A DNA stretch of 64,000 nt from Lycium barbarum (GCF_019175385.1 NC_083337.1:21313885-21377884), one strand, 5' to 3'. Shown: positions 1-13,209, counted from the stretch's first letter. Numbers and translations are program-made. Notes: generated by a model from the letters alone, not told the origin.

Positions 1-962
1 TAATTCACCCACATTCATGGTCATAACACCCATCTTCGTCCATTCGTCTAAAGTGTTTAGTTCATGATCTTAATACCATTTATGACACATTCATATCACA
101 ACACAACAACATTCATAACTCAATTCAAACTATTTCTCAAAATGTCACTATTCATCTTTCATGACCTAGTTGACCACATTTTCTATAATCCATGTATTTA
201 ATTCTCCAATACCTTAAACATCTTATAAAAATCATGAATCTTACCTTAGAAGTTGTAGGAACAAGCTTTGGTTGATAATACTCTTCTTTGAGCAAAACCC
301 TAGTTTTTCTCCATTTGGATTTCTTGACTTGGATGATCCTTGATGATTCCCTTATCCTTGATTCACTTGTCTTAATGTTATTGTTGGCTTATAATCCTTG
401 AAAAGTCATATAATAAATGTAGAGAGAAGTTTTAGAGAGAAGTGGTGTAATGTTGTAATGAAATAAAATAAGTCTTGATCCTCATATTTAATGAATTGGA
501 AAATCTGTGTTGGGTGAACAATGGTCGTCCATGGAGGTTTACGGACCGTATTCCACTATACGACTCGTCCCCCATGGGCGTATTTAGCCATTTCCAGAAC
601 CAGAAGCTGGGCTGCCTTCATGGTGGTTTACGACCATGGTTTACGGGCCGTAAATCACTTTACGGTCCGTCCACCAGGTCGTATTTAACCATTTCCTCGG
701 CTGGCAGAAAGTTGAAGTTGGGCATGCCAGTTTACGACTTCAAGTTTACGGACCGTATTGCACTTTACGGTCCGTATTTTGCACTATACGACCACTGGGC
801 AGTTTTGCCAACTTTCAATTTTTCTCATTTCTCGACTTTTCATTCTAATCATCCACATCCCTTTACATACATTTCCCATGAAACATTATACACTCGCACC
901 CCTCGCACACATCATTAGTTCATTTACTTGCGTACCAACGGGAAATTTTCCGAGGTATAACA
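1..962 (-). repeat. Truncated LTR 'L' (B-like gypsy LTR)
   Basis: This is the 5' part of a gypsy LTR read on the minus strand, cut by the window edge. Its inner end reads TGTTATACCTCGG on the minus strand and matches the start of B's LTRs (TGTTACACCTCGG, then the GTTGGCACGCAAG-like segment). It also shares B's AAACCCTAG segment and carries ACGGTCCGT dyads at about 630-790. A TATA-like stretch lies at 481-494. No purine tract follows position 962, so it is a 5' LTR or a solo LTR, not a 3' LTR. It interrupts F's 3' LTR. Confidence 0.8.
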
Positions 963-967
963 ATACC

Positions 968-2644
968 TATCCACATTGAGGTCGCCTAGCACCATGCTTT
1001 CCCAATCCAAGATCACAGCCTATAGTTATAGCAACTAATCCCAACTATGGCCAATCAGAATCAGCATATCATAATCATATCATAACAAGTCATCAACTAT
1101 GTTATAGCATCTGAACCCAACTATGCCAAGTCTCAGTATAATCATTCCAAATCAACATATCACAGGAAACCAAATAGGTATAATTCAATGCTATAATGTA
1201 TGTATGATGAATGCAATGCATATGCACCATACACGTGTACTCCGCCGATGGAACATCAGATCTCGGCAGCACAACCCATGGGAGACCCGTGAAGTCCATG
1301 TACCACTCGCTCCAAAAAGTAACCTCGAATCACGAGCACTCTCTCGATCCCAAAAAAAAACATCGGGCATCGTACACTCATCCATTCCCAGCAAGAAACC
1401 TCGAGCAAGGTGCACTCAGTCCGCTCCGATAAATGACCTCGGATCACAGACTCTCTCATATTTCTTTGACGCTCTCCGGCATAAACCTCGGAGGCTACAC
1501 TCTCTCATTTACCATCATCAGTACCAAAACCATGCAATATCACTGAAGCATGGAAATGAGTATGAATATGATGCAATTTAATATCAACAACCAATTCAAT
1601 CTCAAACAGTACCACCCAGGGCACACATGTAATATCAATAATAAGGCTACACAATAAGCGACTATGAAATCACAATCTCATCTCAATATCGTTCAAGTAA
1701 AGTACCGCAATATCATATTCATGATATATCACTAGTCACAATTACCCATGTCTTTACGTAGCAACGTACCAATAAGTAAATATAACAAGATAAGTAAATC
1801 AACACAAAGGGGTGGCTAGCCCCCAAATCATATGACAAGGCCTAACCTAAGACAATATCCAACCTAACTTCACACTCGAAGGTTTACATGCCTTCTCCGA
1901 CAATACCATCTAACATGCGCTTCACTAACCGAAGTTTTACCATAAGGTAATCATAAATCTACCATTATATCAGTGCTATATAATAACTGCTACTTCTTCT
2001 ACGTTATCAATCTAAGTGTCCATCCAAATCTTCGAAATCCTAGACATGCATTATCCTTTTCATCTAACACTCGTATATGAAATTCTAACTGGAGTCTACC
2101 AAGAGAGGGAAGGCATAACCTACCTCACGGCCGAACAGGTACGCGGACATCCGCTTGGATTCCATTTTCCATCTTTGTAGGGAGATTGTTGATCCAAGAG
2201 GACTTCCCAACATTTAAGTCTCTAAGGCTAGAATTTTCTCTCTGTGGCAGTTGAACAATACAGTTTGAGAAAAATCGGGTCAAAATCCCAAAATAAGATT
2301 TTAAATAGGGATATAACTGCTCGGTAACTGCTTTGGTGGTCTAGCAGCTGCTAAGGCAGCACCGCTTCAGTGGAAACTGTACCGTTGGGGTGTTCTTTTA
2401 GAAATTACAGAACTCCACTTCAGCAGAGCACACTACCGCTGCTGCGCAAGCGCTGGGGTGGCGATATTGCCGCTATAATGGCCTAACTGGGCCCATTGGC
2501 CCAAATCTAATATTTTACACACAACTCGCACGACTGGTCTGATGAAGTTAGTGATTTTCAAGAGCGTAACGAACCGAAGGTATTTTAAGGGGTCAAGGTC
2601 GCGAATTTCCCAGAATCTCGGTAACGACAAAATGGGTCGTTACA
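968..2644 (-). repeat. 3' LTR of element F (left end lost to LTR L or window edge)
   Basis: The minus-strand start is TGTAACGACCCATTTTG at 2644, a common gypsy LTR start in these families. Positions 1100-1730 match 28500-29140 in F's 5' LTR, including ATCACAGGAAACC and CTCTCTCGATCCC segments. A TATA-like TTAAATAGGG lies near 2301-2310. A cluster of CCGCT-type dyads lies just upstream of it on the element strand (2330-2480). The far end continues beyond L and is not seen. Confidence 0.75.
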
Positions 2645-3189
2645 TCAGATACCAGTTAAACAACCGTTCGTCCTCAACAGGCAAGGGCAGGCAAGGCGCA
2701 CGGGAAGGTAAGAACATGAAATGGACTTAGCAGCATCGATTTGGAACACCTTATCTTGCAAAAGTCTGTGCCAGCCATAAAATGAGGGGTATTCATTTAA
2801 ATGAGCTCGAATAATAAAAGGCGCGAAAGAAGTAACACCCAACTTAACAATTCACCAAAAGTTATATTATCACCTCCATCCAGACTTTATCAGTAAATAT
2901 CATCATGCGCGAATTTGACTCAGGCAAAGTACAATTAGTGATGGCTCGACTTATTTTTACGAGGAAATTTGAAAGGGTAATAACTTAATGAATCGGATTC
3001 TACGAAAGAAATCGAATGTCAACCAATCCTAGATCTATCAGGGACACATAGGTAAGGCATTACACTTGGGTCGCAATTAAATGAATTGATTTTCAGCGAA
3101 TTCTGAGGTACCGCTTCAGTGGTTTGAAGGAACGCTACAGTGGCGCCGCTGGAGCGGTCTAACAGCCGTTGGAGTGGCCATCATAGAGT
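2645..3189 (-). other. F 3' internal end with degenerate polypurine tract
   Basis: On the minus strand this reads into the LTR through GAGGACGAACGG, the counterpart of the GAGGACGAATG motif before the PPT in C. The tract directly before the LTR is not purine-only, so the PPT appears decayed. Dyads of the CCGCTNNAG(T/C)GG type lie at 3106-3185. No coding sequence was seen. Confidence 0.5.
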
Positions 3190-4153
3190 CAGAAAGAAAT
3201 AAAGGTCTATCACCCTTCCACTTCCCCAACAACAACCGACTGCCCTTCTGTCTCTTACCACACCACAACTTCTCATCTCCCTCTTTAACATATTAAAAGT
3301 CTCCTTAACACCCTACACTTTTTACTACACCAAACCAGAAACCATACCACCACAAATTTCTCTCAAAAGGAAGAAAATGAGCTTCAAAGGCAACACACAG
3401 TCAACACAAATCTCATTCGGATCTTCAAACAAAAGGTTAGAAATCGTTCCCCTCAACTTATAGATAGATAATGCACTAGAATTTCAAATTTTCATGCTTA
3501 GAATGACCGGATTTGCAACTTAAAAGTTAGGATTTTGGGTTTAGGATGATGAACTTTGTGTGTGTTGACAAACTGAAATATACAACTTGCCTAGCGTTAG
3601 ATAAATCTTTACATCACGTATTGCATATATAGTACACAGATTTGGGTTGGAAAACTTGAACACAGTAAATAATTTTTGCTTTGAAAAAGGGGTTGGCTTT
3701 TCATCGATTTTAGGATTGTTTGTTGCTAGAAATTGTTCTCCATAGGTTGTAAACATCATGCATGCTTGATTCCTGTCAGATCCATATATAAAAACCCGTA
3801 TTTGAGTCAAAAATCAAGGTTGAAATTCTGGAAATTTTTGGGGTTTTGCGAAGAAGAACGAGACCGCTACAGCGGCTTGTTAACCGCTGTAGCGTCTTGG
3901 ACGACCGCTATGATGGTCCAAAGGAAAATACCCAGGGCACTGTGGCCGTCGAATTTCCACTATTGCGGTACCACTACAGCAGTGTGATGAGCCGCTATAG
4001 CGGTGCCTGCGATATCGGGCACCATTTTATGCAGCTGACCAATTGGTCACCTGAAATAGCTTTGGCTGGGTTATTCTAACTTAAATTAATAGAATTGATA
4101 AAAATCTGGGGTGACACAAAATCTAACACTTTTCTATCTCTTTTGTAGGCAAG
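3190..4153 (+). promoter_or_regulatory. Putative promoter, leader and intron of F's antisense gene
   Basis: Plus-strand sequence upstream of the antisense ORF looks like a plant 5' region. It has a CT/CA-rich stretch at 3205-3290, a TATA-like AACATATTAAAAG near 3287-3299, then a CA-rich leader. An ATG at about 3377 opens a short reading frame. A donor-like AAAAG|GTTAG at 3435/3436 and a strong acceptor TCTCTTTTGTAG ending at 4148 suggest one intron of about 713 bp, with CCGCTACAGCGG-type dyads inside it at 3863-4005. Splicing is inferred from motifs only. The frame from the 3377 ATG does not join cleanly to the 4154 ATG. Confidence 0.35.
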
Positions 4154-4608
4154 ATGTCTCAAGATCAAGAAGAAGTTCCACAAGAAGAAAAGGTTCCAAC
4201 ATATGAGAAGCTTCTCACTCCCCAAAGCTAACGCCTACAGTTGAGCCAAATGATTATGCCTCTACTGTTGGAGCGGGGTTTCGATATGAATAATGTAGAC
4301 AAGCGCGCCCTGGACTTCCTTGAGAGATTGGTAAGAATCAGGTGGACTCTCTTGGTTAGGGATCCTGGTGACTGTAATAAAATATGGGTGAGGGATTTCT
4401 ACGCGATGCTGCCTACGGTAGACTGGGATTCTCTTAAGCGGAGATCATTATTAGGGGTGTTGTAGTTAAGGTGGGGGCAAGAGTGATCAACTGAGTGTAT
4501 AGATTAGATAATCATCCAGAAGAGCCTTTAGCAGCCAAGGCAGTTGAGAAGAATTCGATGTGGTTGGCTTCCAAGTTGGTGCATGAGAATGACATACGGT
4601 ATGCTCAT
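4154..4608 (+). pseudogene. N-terminal half of a 'putative plant transposon protein' gene (antisense in F)
   Basis: This starts at ATG 4154 just after the putative acceptor. The first 25 codons are acidic and end at an in-frame TAA (4229-4231). The frame continues with LLLERGFD, LDFLERLVRIRWTLL and VRDFYAMLP, which I recognise as the conserved core of the plant-specific 'putative plant transposon protein' (Transposase_32-like) family abundant in Solanaceae; its function is unknown. A frameshift occurs near 4430-4450, after which VVVKVGARVIN and PEEPLAAKAVEK can be read with a TGA between them. The reading breaks at the insertion boundary near 4608 and resumes at 23239. It is not functional. 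The name reflects annotation of the family, not proven transposase activity. Confidence 0.65.
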
Positions 4609-4739
4609 TGATTTGTAGCGGTTCTATTTTTTCCGATTCATATTTGCACTTGCCTTATTTAAAAAGGAAAGTGTCCTGGGGAAGTACTGTTGTCAATCGT
4701 ACCAGGAAAAAGGAAAAAATATACTTCTACATGGATGGT

Positions 4740-4920
4740 GCTTTAAATGGACTTATTTTAGAGTCGCCACCTATTTTTTAGGAAATTAGGAAAACCAGTT
4801 CGAAAAGGATTCATTTAAAGCAGTTAAGTTTTAAAAGAATCATAATCTAACCAATGTTCGGGTAAGGGTTATTGTGATACCCCGGGAAAGGTCTTAGGCA
4901 CCCCAGTATTAAGGATTCGT
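4740..4920 (+). other. Conserved GAGTCGCCACCTA...GGCACCCC block
   Basis: The block contains TTAGAGTCGCCACCTATTTT, then GGGTAAGGGTTATTG, then GGTCTTAGGCACCCC. This ordered set recurs in long plant LTR elements, which I recall as Ogre/Tat. It is the main evidence for the class of the surrounding insertion. Confidence 0.5.
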
Positions 4921-7900
4921 AAAATACGGTTGACCTACAGGCTGTAATTGTACGCCTTTGTAGATATGAATTGTTTATGGTAAAACAAAATCGGTTTATA
5001 TTTCCACAACAAAAGATTTTAGTCATTCATGCAACATATATCACGTTTCAAGAAACAAAAGTGGTAAAATTTAGCCCAAAATTGGGCGTTTAGGGTGTCA
5101 GACTAGAACACTTAGGCTAATACCTGAAGGCTCTTAACCTAATTAGGACTCTACGTAAGCCCACCCAAAAATAGTTTTGAAAAATATATTTTTTAAGTAT
5201 AGAAATTAGTTTTTTGGAAAATAATTTTAGGCATACTATTATCGTCCATATATTAATCGTATTCTACATATATTAGTCCATGTGTAACATATATAATCCA
5301 TTTTTATTCTATTTTTTGGTCAAGGTTTAGTCAAGTTTTATTTTTAGTCTAAGTCTTAATAGTCACAATCAGTCCCACAAGTTTTGACTGTTAGTCCAAA
5401 TTAGTCCATATGTCATAAGTCCCCAAGTTCCACAAATGTTCAAATCAGTCCTGAATTTCATGAAAATTGGCAGTTTTAGTCCTTCTAATCAAATCTATCC
5501 CAATTTTCATTAATGCCTTAGAATTAGTCTTAGATTTGTAGCAAATTCATTTTGGCTACTTTAAAATATGACAATCTCATAAGGGCTCCAATTGACATAA
5601 TGACTATGCAAATAAATATTTAAAGTACATAATTAAAGGAGATAGAGAGTTGGGGCCGAACAAGTCCAAAAGGAAAGTGTTTATGCAATCGGGTTCGTCT
5701 TAAATCCAACATATGCTCCATTTCGCTCCGAGTTGGGTTGACTCGATCTAGATACGTTAGTGGGCCCCGTTGGGACCCACCAATGGGTTTGAATGGACAA
5801 AGATACAAACAGGTATGCATGATATTAGTATATATTAATGAATTAAACTAAGTATAAGAATTGAGATTATAATAATTATTATATAAAAAAAAAATGAATT
5901 ACAATTTATTTGGACTGATCCACTTAACAATTCATGTCGGTAAATAGCCAAAAATGACCAAAATGGGGAATCAGCCCAAAGCAATAGTAATGATAAGCCA
6001 AGTATAGTAACACAAATGACAGGCCCAAATAACAAGCCCAGATCCTTATCTTTTGAAAATTTTCTAAGTGTTAAAGAGTAGTATACATGGTATACCACTT
6101 GGTATACTATCATATTTTTTTCAAAATTTTCTAAGCATTAGGGCTGTGAGATACACGATATACCCCTAATATACCTCATATGGAGAGAAAAACCCTTTAA
6201 AGGGTATACCCTCCATATACACTAATATATACTAGGTATTCAAATCTTACCAACTAAGTGATATCAAACAGTCGCATAGCAAGTTCAATTTAAGTCTAAC
6301 TAGGATCATAATGTCTTACAAATTCTTATCCTAAGTCAAGAGTCATGTCCAAAGTATGACCAAGTTTGAACAGTTAGCATATAAGCTCAAATATGCTAAA
6401 ATAGGCAAGGATCTGGACAAGTTATCAGGTCTACAAACAAACAAGGCAAGGCTAATGTCAATAAATCCCATAAGCAGCAGTTTCATAAAACAAAACAAGA
6501 GTCTAAATGATAAAGGGGAAAACAATAGCATAGAGAAGAGATGAGATAAGGGAGTGCCAATTAAGCCAAAGGAATAAGCAAGGAAAGGGTATAAATGACA
6601 AGTTGTTTTCCAGATTCATTGGCTAAGGTCAAAACAAGTTCAAGTTCAGAATTTTTTGGACAAAGGTTTAAACTGAAAGTTGCAAAGTATTTCTATCAAC
6701 CTCAGGTCTTATAGGGACATTGGTAAAATCTTCAGCTGATATTCTAACTCATTTTTGTTTCCAGAGTCACATAGATGAGCCAAAGGTGCAAAAATAGAGA
6801 TCAAGTAGGTACATATAGTGATCAGAACCAGTTGTAGCCAAAAGGATATTTAGAAAGAAGCACTAGCAGTTCAGAGAATCCAAAGTGCAACTAAAAGGAG
6901 CATGATACTATTCCTAGGTCCAATACATATGCATAGCTCATTTTGAATCAAGCAAACAGAGGCAATGTACATAAGGGACAATCTCAAATTTCCCATATAG
7001 ACAATAAAAGACGGGGAATCACAGTACAAACACCACACTTAATATTTTTTACACAGTTTTAATCTTGTTTTAGACTTTATTTTCTTAGCTTTCAACAGAA
7101 TCAATGGACAACACAAGGCAAAAATAAGAGATTATCCTAGCTGACAAGTTCATTTTTTAAACCAAGAGGAAGCTAAATCTATTTCTAGAGGTTATTTTTA
7201 TCCATATTCCTCACATAAGCAGGTTACAGATTCAAACAACAAGGTTCTAAGTTATTACAGACGAGATTCAGTTTTTAGCAAGTTCAAAAACATAATGTAC
7301 AAGTATGCAAGTTCATTAAATATAGTTGAGCTCAAAACATGGTCAAAGGGAGAAGTTCAAACAAAGCATTTAGAAATTCAGGGGTTTCCAAAGATATTAA
7401 AGAAGGGACATGATACAGTCTTAGGTATAAACATGAATTAACTATGGCCACAGCAAGTCACAAATGATAGAAAACTCATATGGAAGCAATTACAAATCCC
7501 CAAAAGGCCTAAACCATAACTAGGATAGGTTTATGACACTGTCCTAAGTTCAACACATCCCATCAGACATGTCTTGGTTCAAATAAAGCAAGCAGGGGGT
7601 GGGAATTATACAAACAAGTAGCACATAGCCAGTCTATGGTAAGCACATAACTAAAGATAATCCACATAAATGGCCAAGTGCCCATATGATAAAAAAAAGT
7701 ATATGCTAACCTTTTTAATTTAGTCTTAGTTTGTCAAAGCAAAGGATAGTTCAAACAGTAAGTAAGAGACAAAGAAAACAACTTTAAAAAAATCAGGGAC
7801 ATAGGAAGGAAAGGAAAGAAAATCCAGTGCTATCAATAGAGTTAGTTTCAAACTCCTTTTGAGTTTCAATTTGAACTTTCTTGGTACGATTTACTTCTAA

Positions 7901-9935
7901 TGATATGGCAATCAAGGGACATTTAAGGCCTATTTATCCAAAGTAAGCTCACAGATCATACTACACAACAACCTAGACAACAAACAAGCCTAAAAGAGAG
8001 GACATGTCATAGTGAAACCACAAACAACACATCACAGTCCTAAAAACAATAGCTTAGGCCTCTAGTTCTCACTTTTAAACAAAACTAATTCTCCCATGTC
8101 CAGTTATTTACCTCCTACAACAATTCCTAAAGCTAGAGATTAAACATACACACAAAACTAAATAGGACCCAAACTATTCAAAAACCAACATGACAAGCTA
8201 TAAATCCATCAAATTCCTTTTTTAAAATAGATTCTTAGTTTTAGAGGCTTCTAGTCTCACTTAGCAATTTCAGAATCAACAAAGCAAGTTAAGAGATTCA
8301 TTCTTTACTTTTTTAAGGCTTAGCAAGATTTAAAGATGACAAAATGTATACAGATGAAGCAAAATAGTCACAAAAACACATAAGCCCTTCTTTATTACAG
8401 CTTTAACAGTCATTTAGCCAAAAAAAAAAATGAAAATTTGAGGTTCAGGCTACAAGGATTCACATAGTGTTATAGCTAGCTGATTATTGAAAGCTATTTT
8501 TTGTGAGTTTTGCAAAGGTTTAATCTTTAAAGGATAGGAGAGGCAAATCCAACATAGGTAAAACAAAGCAAATAGAGATTCAGAAGCTTTTATGCTCAAT
8601 ATAGGTAGGCTGTAAAGAGAGGCAAGCAGATACATCTCAGGTTTAAGAGACCATTTTTAGTTCAAATTTAGTCTAAGACAGCGATATAATACCACACCAT
8701 AACCCCGCCCCCTAGTATCTCACTGAGGTATACTAAACAAGTTTATTCAAGTGAAAACATAGACTTGAACTTCATTATTTTTGTTTGAGAATCATTATTT
8801 GATTTTAATTTAGAACAAATCAACACAACGCCAAAATAAATGGAATTCTTAAACAGTAGTGAAGTAACAAAAAAGGTGAAATGTGCCTCAGAACCCTCGA
8901 CATACCAATGTATTCAGTAACTAATGATCAAATAAACAAATTTACTTCATTTTAAGCCCAGTCTTAACCTTTAATACCTACTAGTCAACAAAACCTCTTT
9001 GAAACCTCATTATATTATCATCATAATAAAATAACCTTAACAATTCTACAGACCAATAACCAAGATGATTTTAAAACAACCATAAACACATCAATTCTTG
9101 TAAACAAACAAGAACATAAATGAAATAGGATAGAATAGGGATGTTACCTTTTTGAAAGGCAACCTAAAGATCAAACGAGGGATTAAGTCAATCAAATCAA
9201 CACCAACACTCAAATCGTTAAAGCAGCTTTCTTGTTATTTGATATAGTATGGTATGTTTTGAAGTAGTAATAGTATATTAGTGATAATATCCATATTTAA
9301 TATATTTTTGAATATAACAAGCAAGTTGGAAAGATTCAGTATAAATCTCCAGAAACCTAGCTATTCTTCCAGAAATATTCCCCTCATATGTCACAAACAT
9401 CTCCCATTTATAGAAAACAAAAAAATCCCCCCTAGGGAACAAAAATGACCCCCCCCCCCCTCCCAAAAATAGAATTCAGATTTCCCCCCAATTTTAACAA
9501 ACCCTCTCTCATTTTCAAAATCAAGTAAAGACAAATGGAATTTTATCCAACTCGTACCAAATTGCAAAATCACGTGTAATAGTACACTATAGGGACAAAA
9601 ACAAACCCAAATCAGTGCACAAAGATAACAAAAATCCCAAATCGTGCACCTAATCACACAAAAAAACAAATTGTACCCGAGAATAATCCCAAAAAGGACC
9701 ATTATAAATCAATCCCAACCTAACACGTCGTGCAAACCAGTACACAGTATGAATCCATGGCCAAATATTGGGCAAATCACCACTGCACCATCTCTCTTGC
9801 GTGGTGTGGTGGCTCCAGATGGCTAAGAGCTCAATGACTCCGCCCAGAGCATCCCACACCACAAGAGACGGTGGGGAAATACCTAACAATTAACCAAAAT
9901 AGTGGAGGAACGGTGGTGGAGCGCTAGCTAGTGGT
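4921..9935. other. Long AT-rich non-coding interior of the Ogre-like LTR
   Basis: About 5 kb with no coding sequence that I can support. Short open frames, some rich in hydrophobic codons because of AT bias, lack family features. A C tract occurs at about 9449-9462. An imperfect hairpin lies at 9793-9868. Confidence 0.5.
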
Positions 9936-9940
9936 GGAAC

Positions 9941-12424
9941 TGTCACGACTCGACTAGGGGGTCATGACAGGTACCCGGAGCTGACGACCGCGCACCACTC
10001 ATTATGCTAATCATCATACTCATCTTATATGCATTTATTATTCTAAACACAACTATCCATAAGGAAACCATTATCACTTCTAAAAAATAACTACATTTAT
10101 GTGCATGAGCCCCTCGGGCCATCAAAATAATATACAAATATACAATGTGACCTTCATGGAACATCAACTACCCACACGTACGCATCTACCAGCCTCTACT
10201 AGAGTACTAGACATAACGACGGGACAGGACCCCGTCGTGCCCAAATATATACACAAAATAATATCTCAAAAATGGCACCTCCGGAATAATGGAGTTCTCC
10301 TGTAAATCTGCTGATAGCACCTATGAATTTGGGCCACCTCCTTGTCTACCTATGGGCATAAACACAACATCCAAAGGAAAGGACGTCAGTACAAACATTA
10401 TACTGAGTATATAAGGCATGAATAATAATAACATATCAAAGAAATAAGGGAACATCAAGTAAGGGAACAACCTGTATCTGAATGTCACTTCAGACGGAAT
10501 AATGCATGCTATCTTACATCACAACATCATCATATCAAGCATGTATATATAAGCTGCCTGATCATATATGTACGGTGTAATCATCATTAGCCCGCGTACA
10601 GGCCTCCCGCATCCAGGGTAAACATCTCATGCCGCCCACTAGTGGTGTCTATCCATGCTCTCTAGACATGGTGTATATACTGCCCGCCTTAGTGGTGTCT
10701 ACCCAGCCATATAGGCACGGTGTGATCTCATCCTCATAAACATATCATAAAGCATGTATAAGAACTCAAAGATAACTATAACTCTATCGGGGTGACATAA
10801 GGTCGAGAGCCCCCGATTCTATTATGGAGTAGCCATGATCATCATGCCTCACCTTAAAAGAACTAACATTATAAGGTGAGTGTAACAACAATGAGCACCA
10901 TCAAAGGATCATATAAGGATCATTATTTTCGTAAAAATATCATATCATAAGCTTTAGAATCTTTAAACTTAAACTCATCATCATCATTATTATATTCGTA
11001 GCATAACTCTTATATTTATCTCATGGGAAGCTCGTTTTAAACATAGACTCATAGTTTTCGGAATGTAAGAAGGTCATGGAAAGATAAAGAAAGTCATGTC
11101 ATATGGACCATGCCTTAGAAGAAGAAGGGACTAGTCTCACATACCTTTTCGCTTTTCTAACTTGCCAACTAAACGCTTTCTTCCAAGATCGCAATTCTAC
11201 ATTTAAAGTGATTCGTGCTAGGATTAGATAATCGGAAACGTACTTAAGCTCAAGCTAAAGCTAACGAAAATTGGGCAGTATCTACTTTGTTTCTACAACT
11301 TTCTCCATATGGTATAACAACTCCCAAACATCAATAACAATATTCATAATATCATAATCAATAACTTGACAAGTTCGACATTATCCAAATCCCACAATCA
11401 CCTCTCAAAGTCATTCATAACCATAGCTATAATATAACATCACATTCATCCTCATATAATGTTTCTCCCATATTCTTAATATCATTTATAACATAATTAT
11501 ACTCGTAACATGTCAAGAATCATGATTCATGTGAATCTACTACTCAAAAACATTACTATTTTCATATTTGTAACCCATATTCTACTCCCTTCCATAATCC
11601 AAGTCTTTCAATCTCTCAATATTCTAAATAACATGAAATGATCATAAAACTCACCTTTGATAGTGTAGAAATAAGTTTTGGATTGAAATGCTTCACTTGA
11701 AGAAAAACCCTAGCTTCAATCCAAAGGGATTTCTTGACTCCAAGCAACCCTAGAGACTCCCTTACACTTGATTTCCTTAGATTAATGATATTGATCTTTG
11801 ATTTATCTGGGTTTCTTGAAAATAAAGGGTGTAGAAAGTTCTAGAGGTGTGGAGAGCGTTGAAGAGAAAAATAGAAAAGGAAATAAATGAACTTGGGCCT
11901 CCTTATTTAAAACTTAAAATCTGTTCCGACGGTATTATATGGACACACATACGGTCCGTATAACTTATACGGTCCGTATGTGTGACCGTATGATGCTTCC
12001 AGTGGAGACCTCTTCTTTGGACAAGTTATCCGGTCCCTTATATGGACCGTATAAATTATACGGGCCGTATAAGTTGGACGTATAACTCCCAGTTTTCCGA
12101 AGTTGCTCTCGTCGTTTCGTTTGATATCCGCTCCTTATGGAACCTTCTTAACACTTGTTTAACACTTCATTAAAAATATAAGGGGTATTATAACTTTTCT
12201 TCAAGACATCATTAGGTGAACACTAGCTCGGTACTTTACAACCCCTTTCAAAACACGACTTATACTTGACATTCTTCACGAACTTTCCTCTCTTGCCTCA
12301 AACGTCTTTGGAATCTTAATTAGAACCGTTAAGTACTACTTATTACTTATAGAAACATGGTATACTTCTCACCTTGCGTTAGTCTATCTACCATACAACG
12401 ACATGAATATTTCGAGGTGTAACA
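9941..12424 (-). repeat. 3' LTR of element A
   Basis: The plus strand begins TGTCACGACTCGACTAGGGG and ends GGTGTAACA next to the PPT. It is nearly colinear with 20194-22626. Dyads ATACGGTCCGTAT lie at 11949-11961 and 11967-11979, adjacent to the TATA-like CCTTATTTAAAA (11901-11912, read on the minus strand). The tandem hairpin module lies at 10367-10405. Confidence 0.9.
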
Positions 12425-12438
12425 CTCTTCCCCCCTTT
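12425..12438 (-). other. Polypurine tract of element A
   Basis: The minus strand reads AAAGGGGGGAAGAG directly before the LTR start TGTTACACC. This is the expected primer site for plus-strand DNA synthesis. It is preceded by the GAGGACGAATG motif shared with B and C. Confidence 0.85.
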
Positions 12439-12627
12439 GAAAACATTCGTCCTCAAATGTTAGGTTCTCGGGAATTCTACAAAAATTTCGCTAGAGTCTC
12501 CCCTGTAATATGGCGCTACCATACTGTCACAACAGCCCACAATAATAATGCCTCACAGGGCTACAACACAATTGCAAGAAATTATGGCCATATTCGACCA
12601 AAGCATGAAAAGAAAGCATTACATACC

Positions 12628-13194
12628 TCATAATAATGATGTCTCATCTTGGATATCTTCCAGGGGTGAAAACAAGTGGGGGTACATGGACTTCATGTTT
12701 TCTTCTGCTTCCCAAGTCATTTCTTTTCGGTTATCGTTTTTCCACAAGACCTTGATTGAAGCCACTGCTTTGTTTCTGAGCTTCCGCACTTGCCTATTTA
12801 GTACGACAATGGGCATCTCTTCATAAGCCAACTTCTCAGTAATCTGGACATCATCTATCGGCATGATTCTAGTAGGATCTCCAACACATTTGCAGAGCAT
12901 TGACACATGAAAAACTGGATGGACTTATTCAAGTTCTAGGGATAAGTCCAGTTCATAAGCTACATGACCCACCTTGCGGGCAATCTTATAAGGTCCAATA
13001 TATCGAGGACTTAACTTTCCCTTCTTACCAAATCTCATCACGCCTTTCATCGGTGATACCTTTAGGAATACCCAATCATCTACTTGGAATTCTAAGTCTC
13101 GCCGACGGTTGTCCGCATAAGATTTATGGCGACTTTGGGTTGTCACTAATCGATCTCGGATAACCTTGACCTGTTCCACCGCTTGTTGAACCAA
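12628..13194 (-). pseudogene. Element A integrase C-terminus, GPY/F module and chromodomain
   Basis: Two minus-strand frames cover the end of pol. The first (13194-12925) has the RRRDLEF and DWVFLKVSPMKGVMRFG segments followed by SPRYIGPY, the GPY/F DNA-binding module of gypsy integrases. It stops after LELE. The second (12906-12628) reads VGDPTRIMPIDD, then LNRQVRKLRNK, VASIKVLW and MTWEAEENM, a Tekay-type chromodomain, and ends shortly after PHLF. The chromodomain is thought to steer integration to particular chromatin. The break between the two frames shows decay. Confidence 0.85.
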
Positions 13195-13209
13195 CTCGGG
13201 GCCTATTAG

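Noticed and set aside
2645..2660. PBS-like TGGTATCTGA next to F's 3' LTR (minus strand)
   Set aside because: This is where the PPT should be. Only part of the PBS matches and the LTR orientation makes a PBS impossible here; I take it as a decayed PPT.
5835..6113. Minus-strand hydrophobic 92-codon frame
   Set aside because: It lies in AT-rich non-coding DNA of the Ogre-like LTR. Hydrophobicity comes from T-rich codons.
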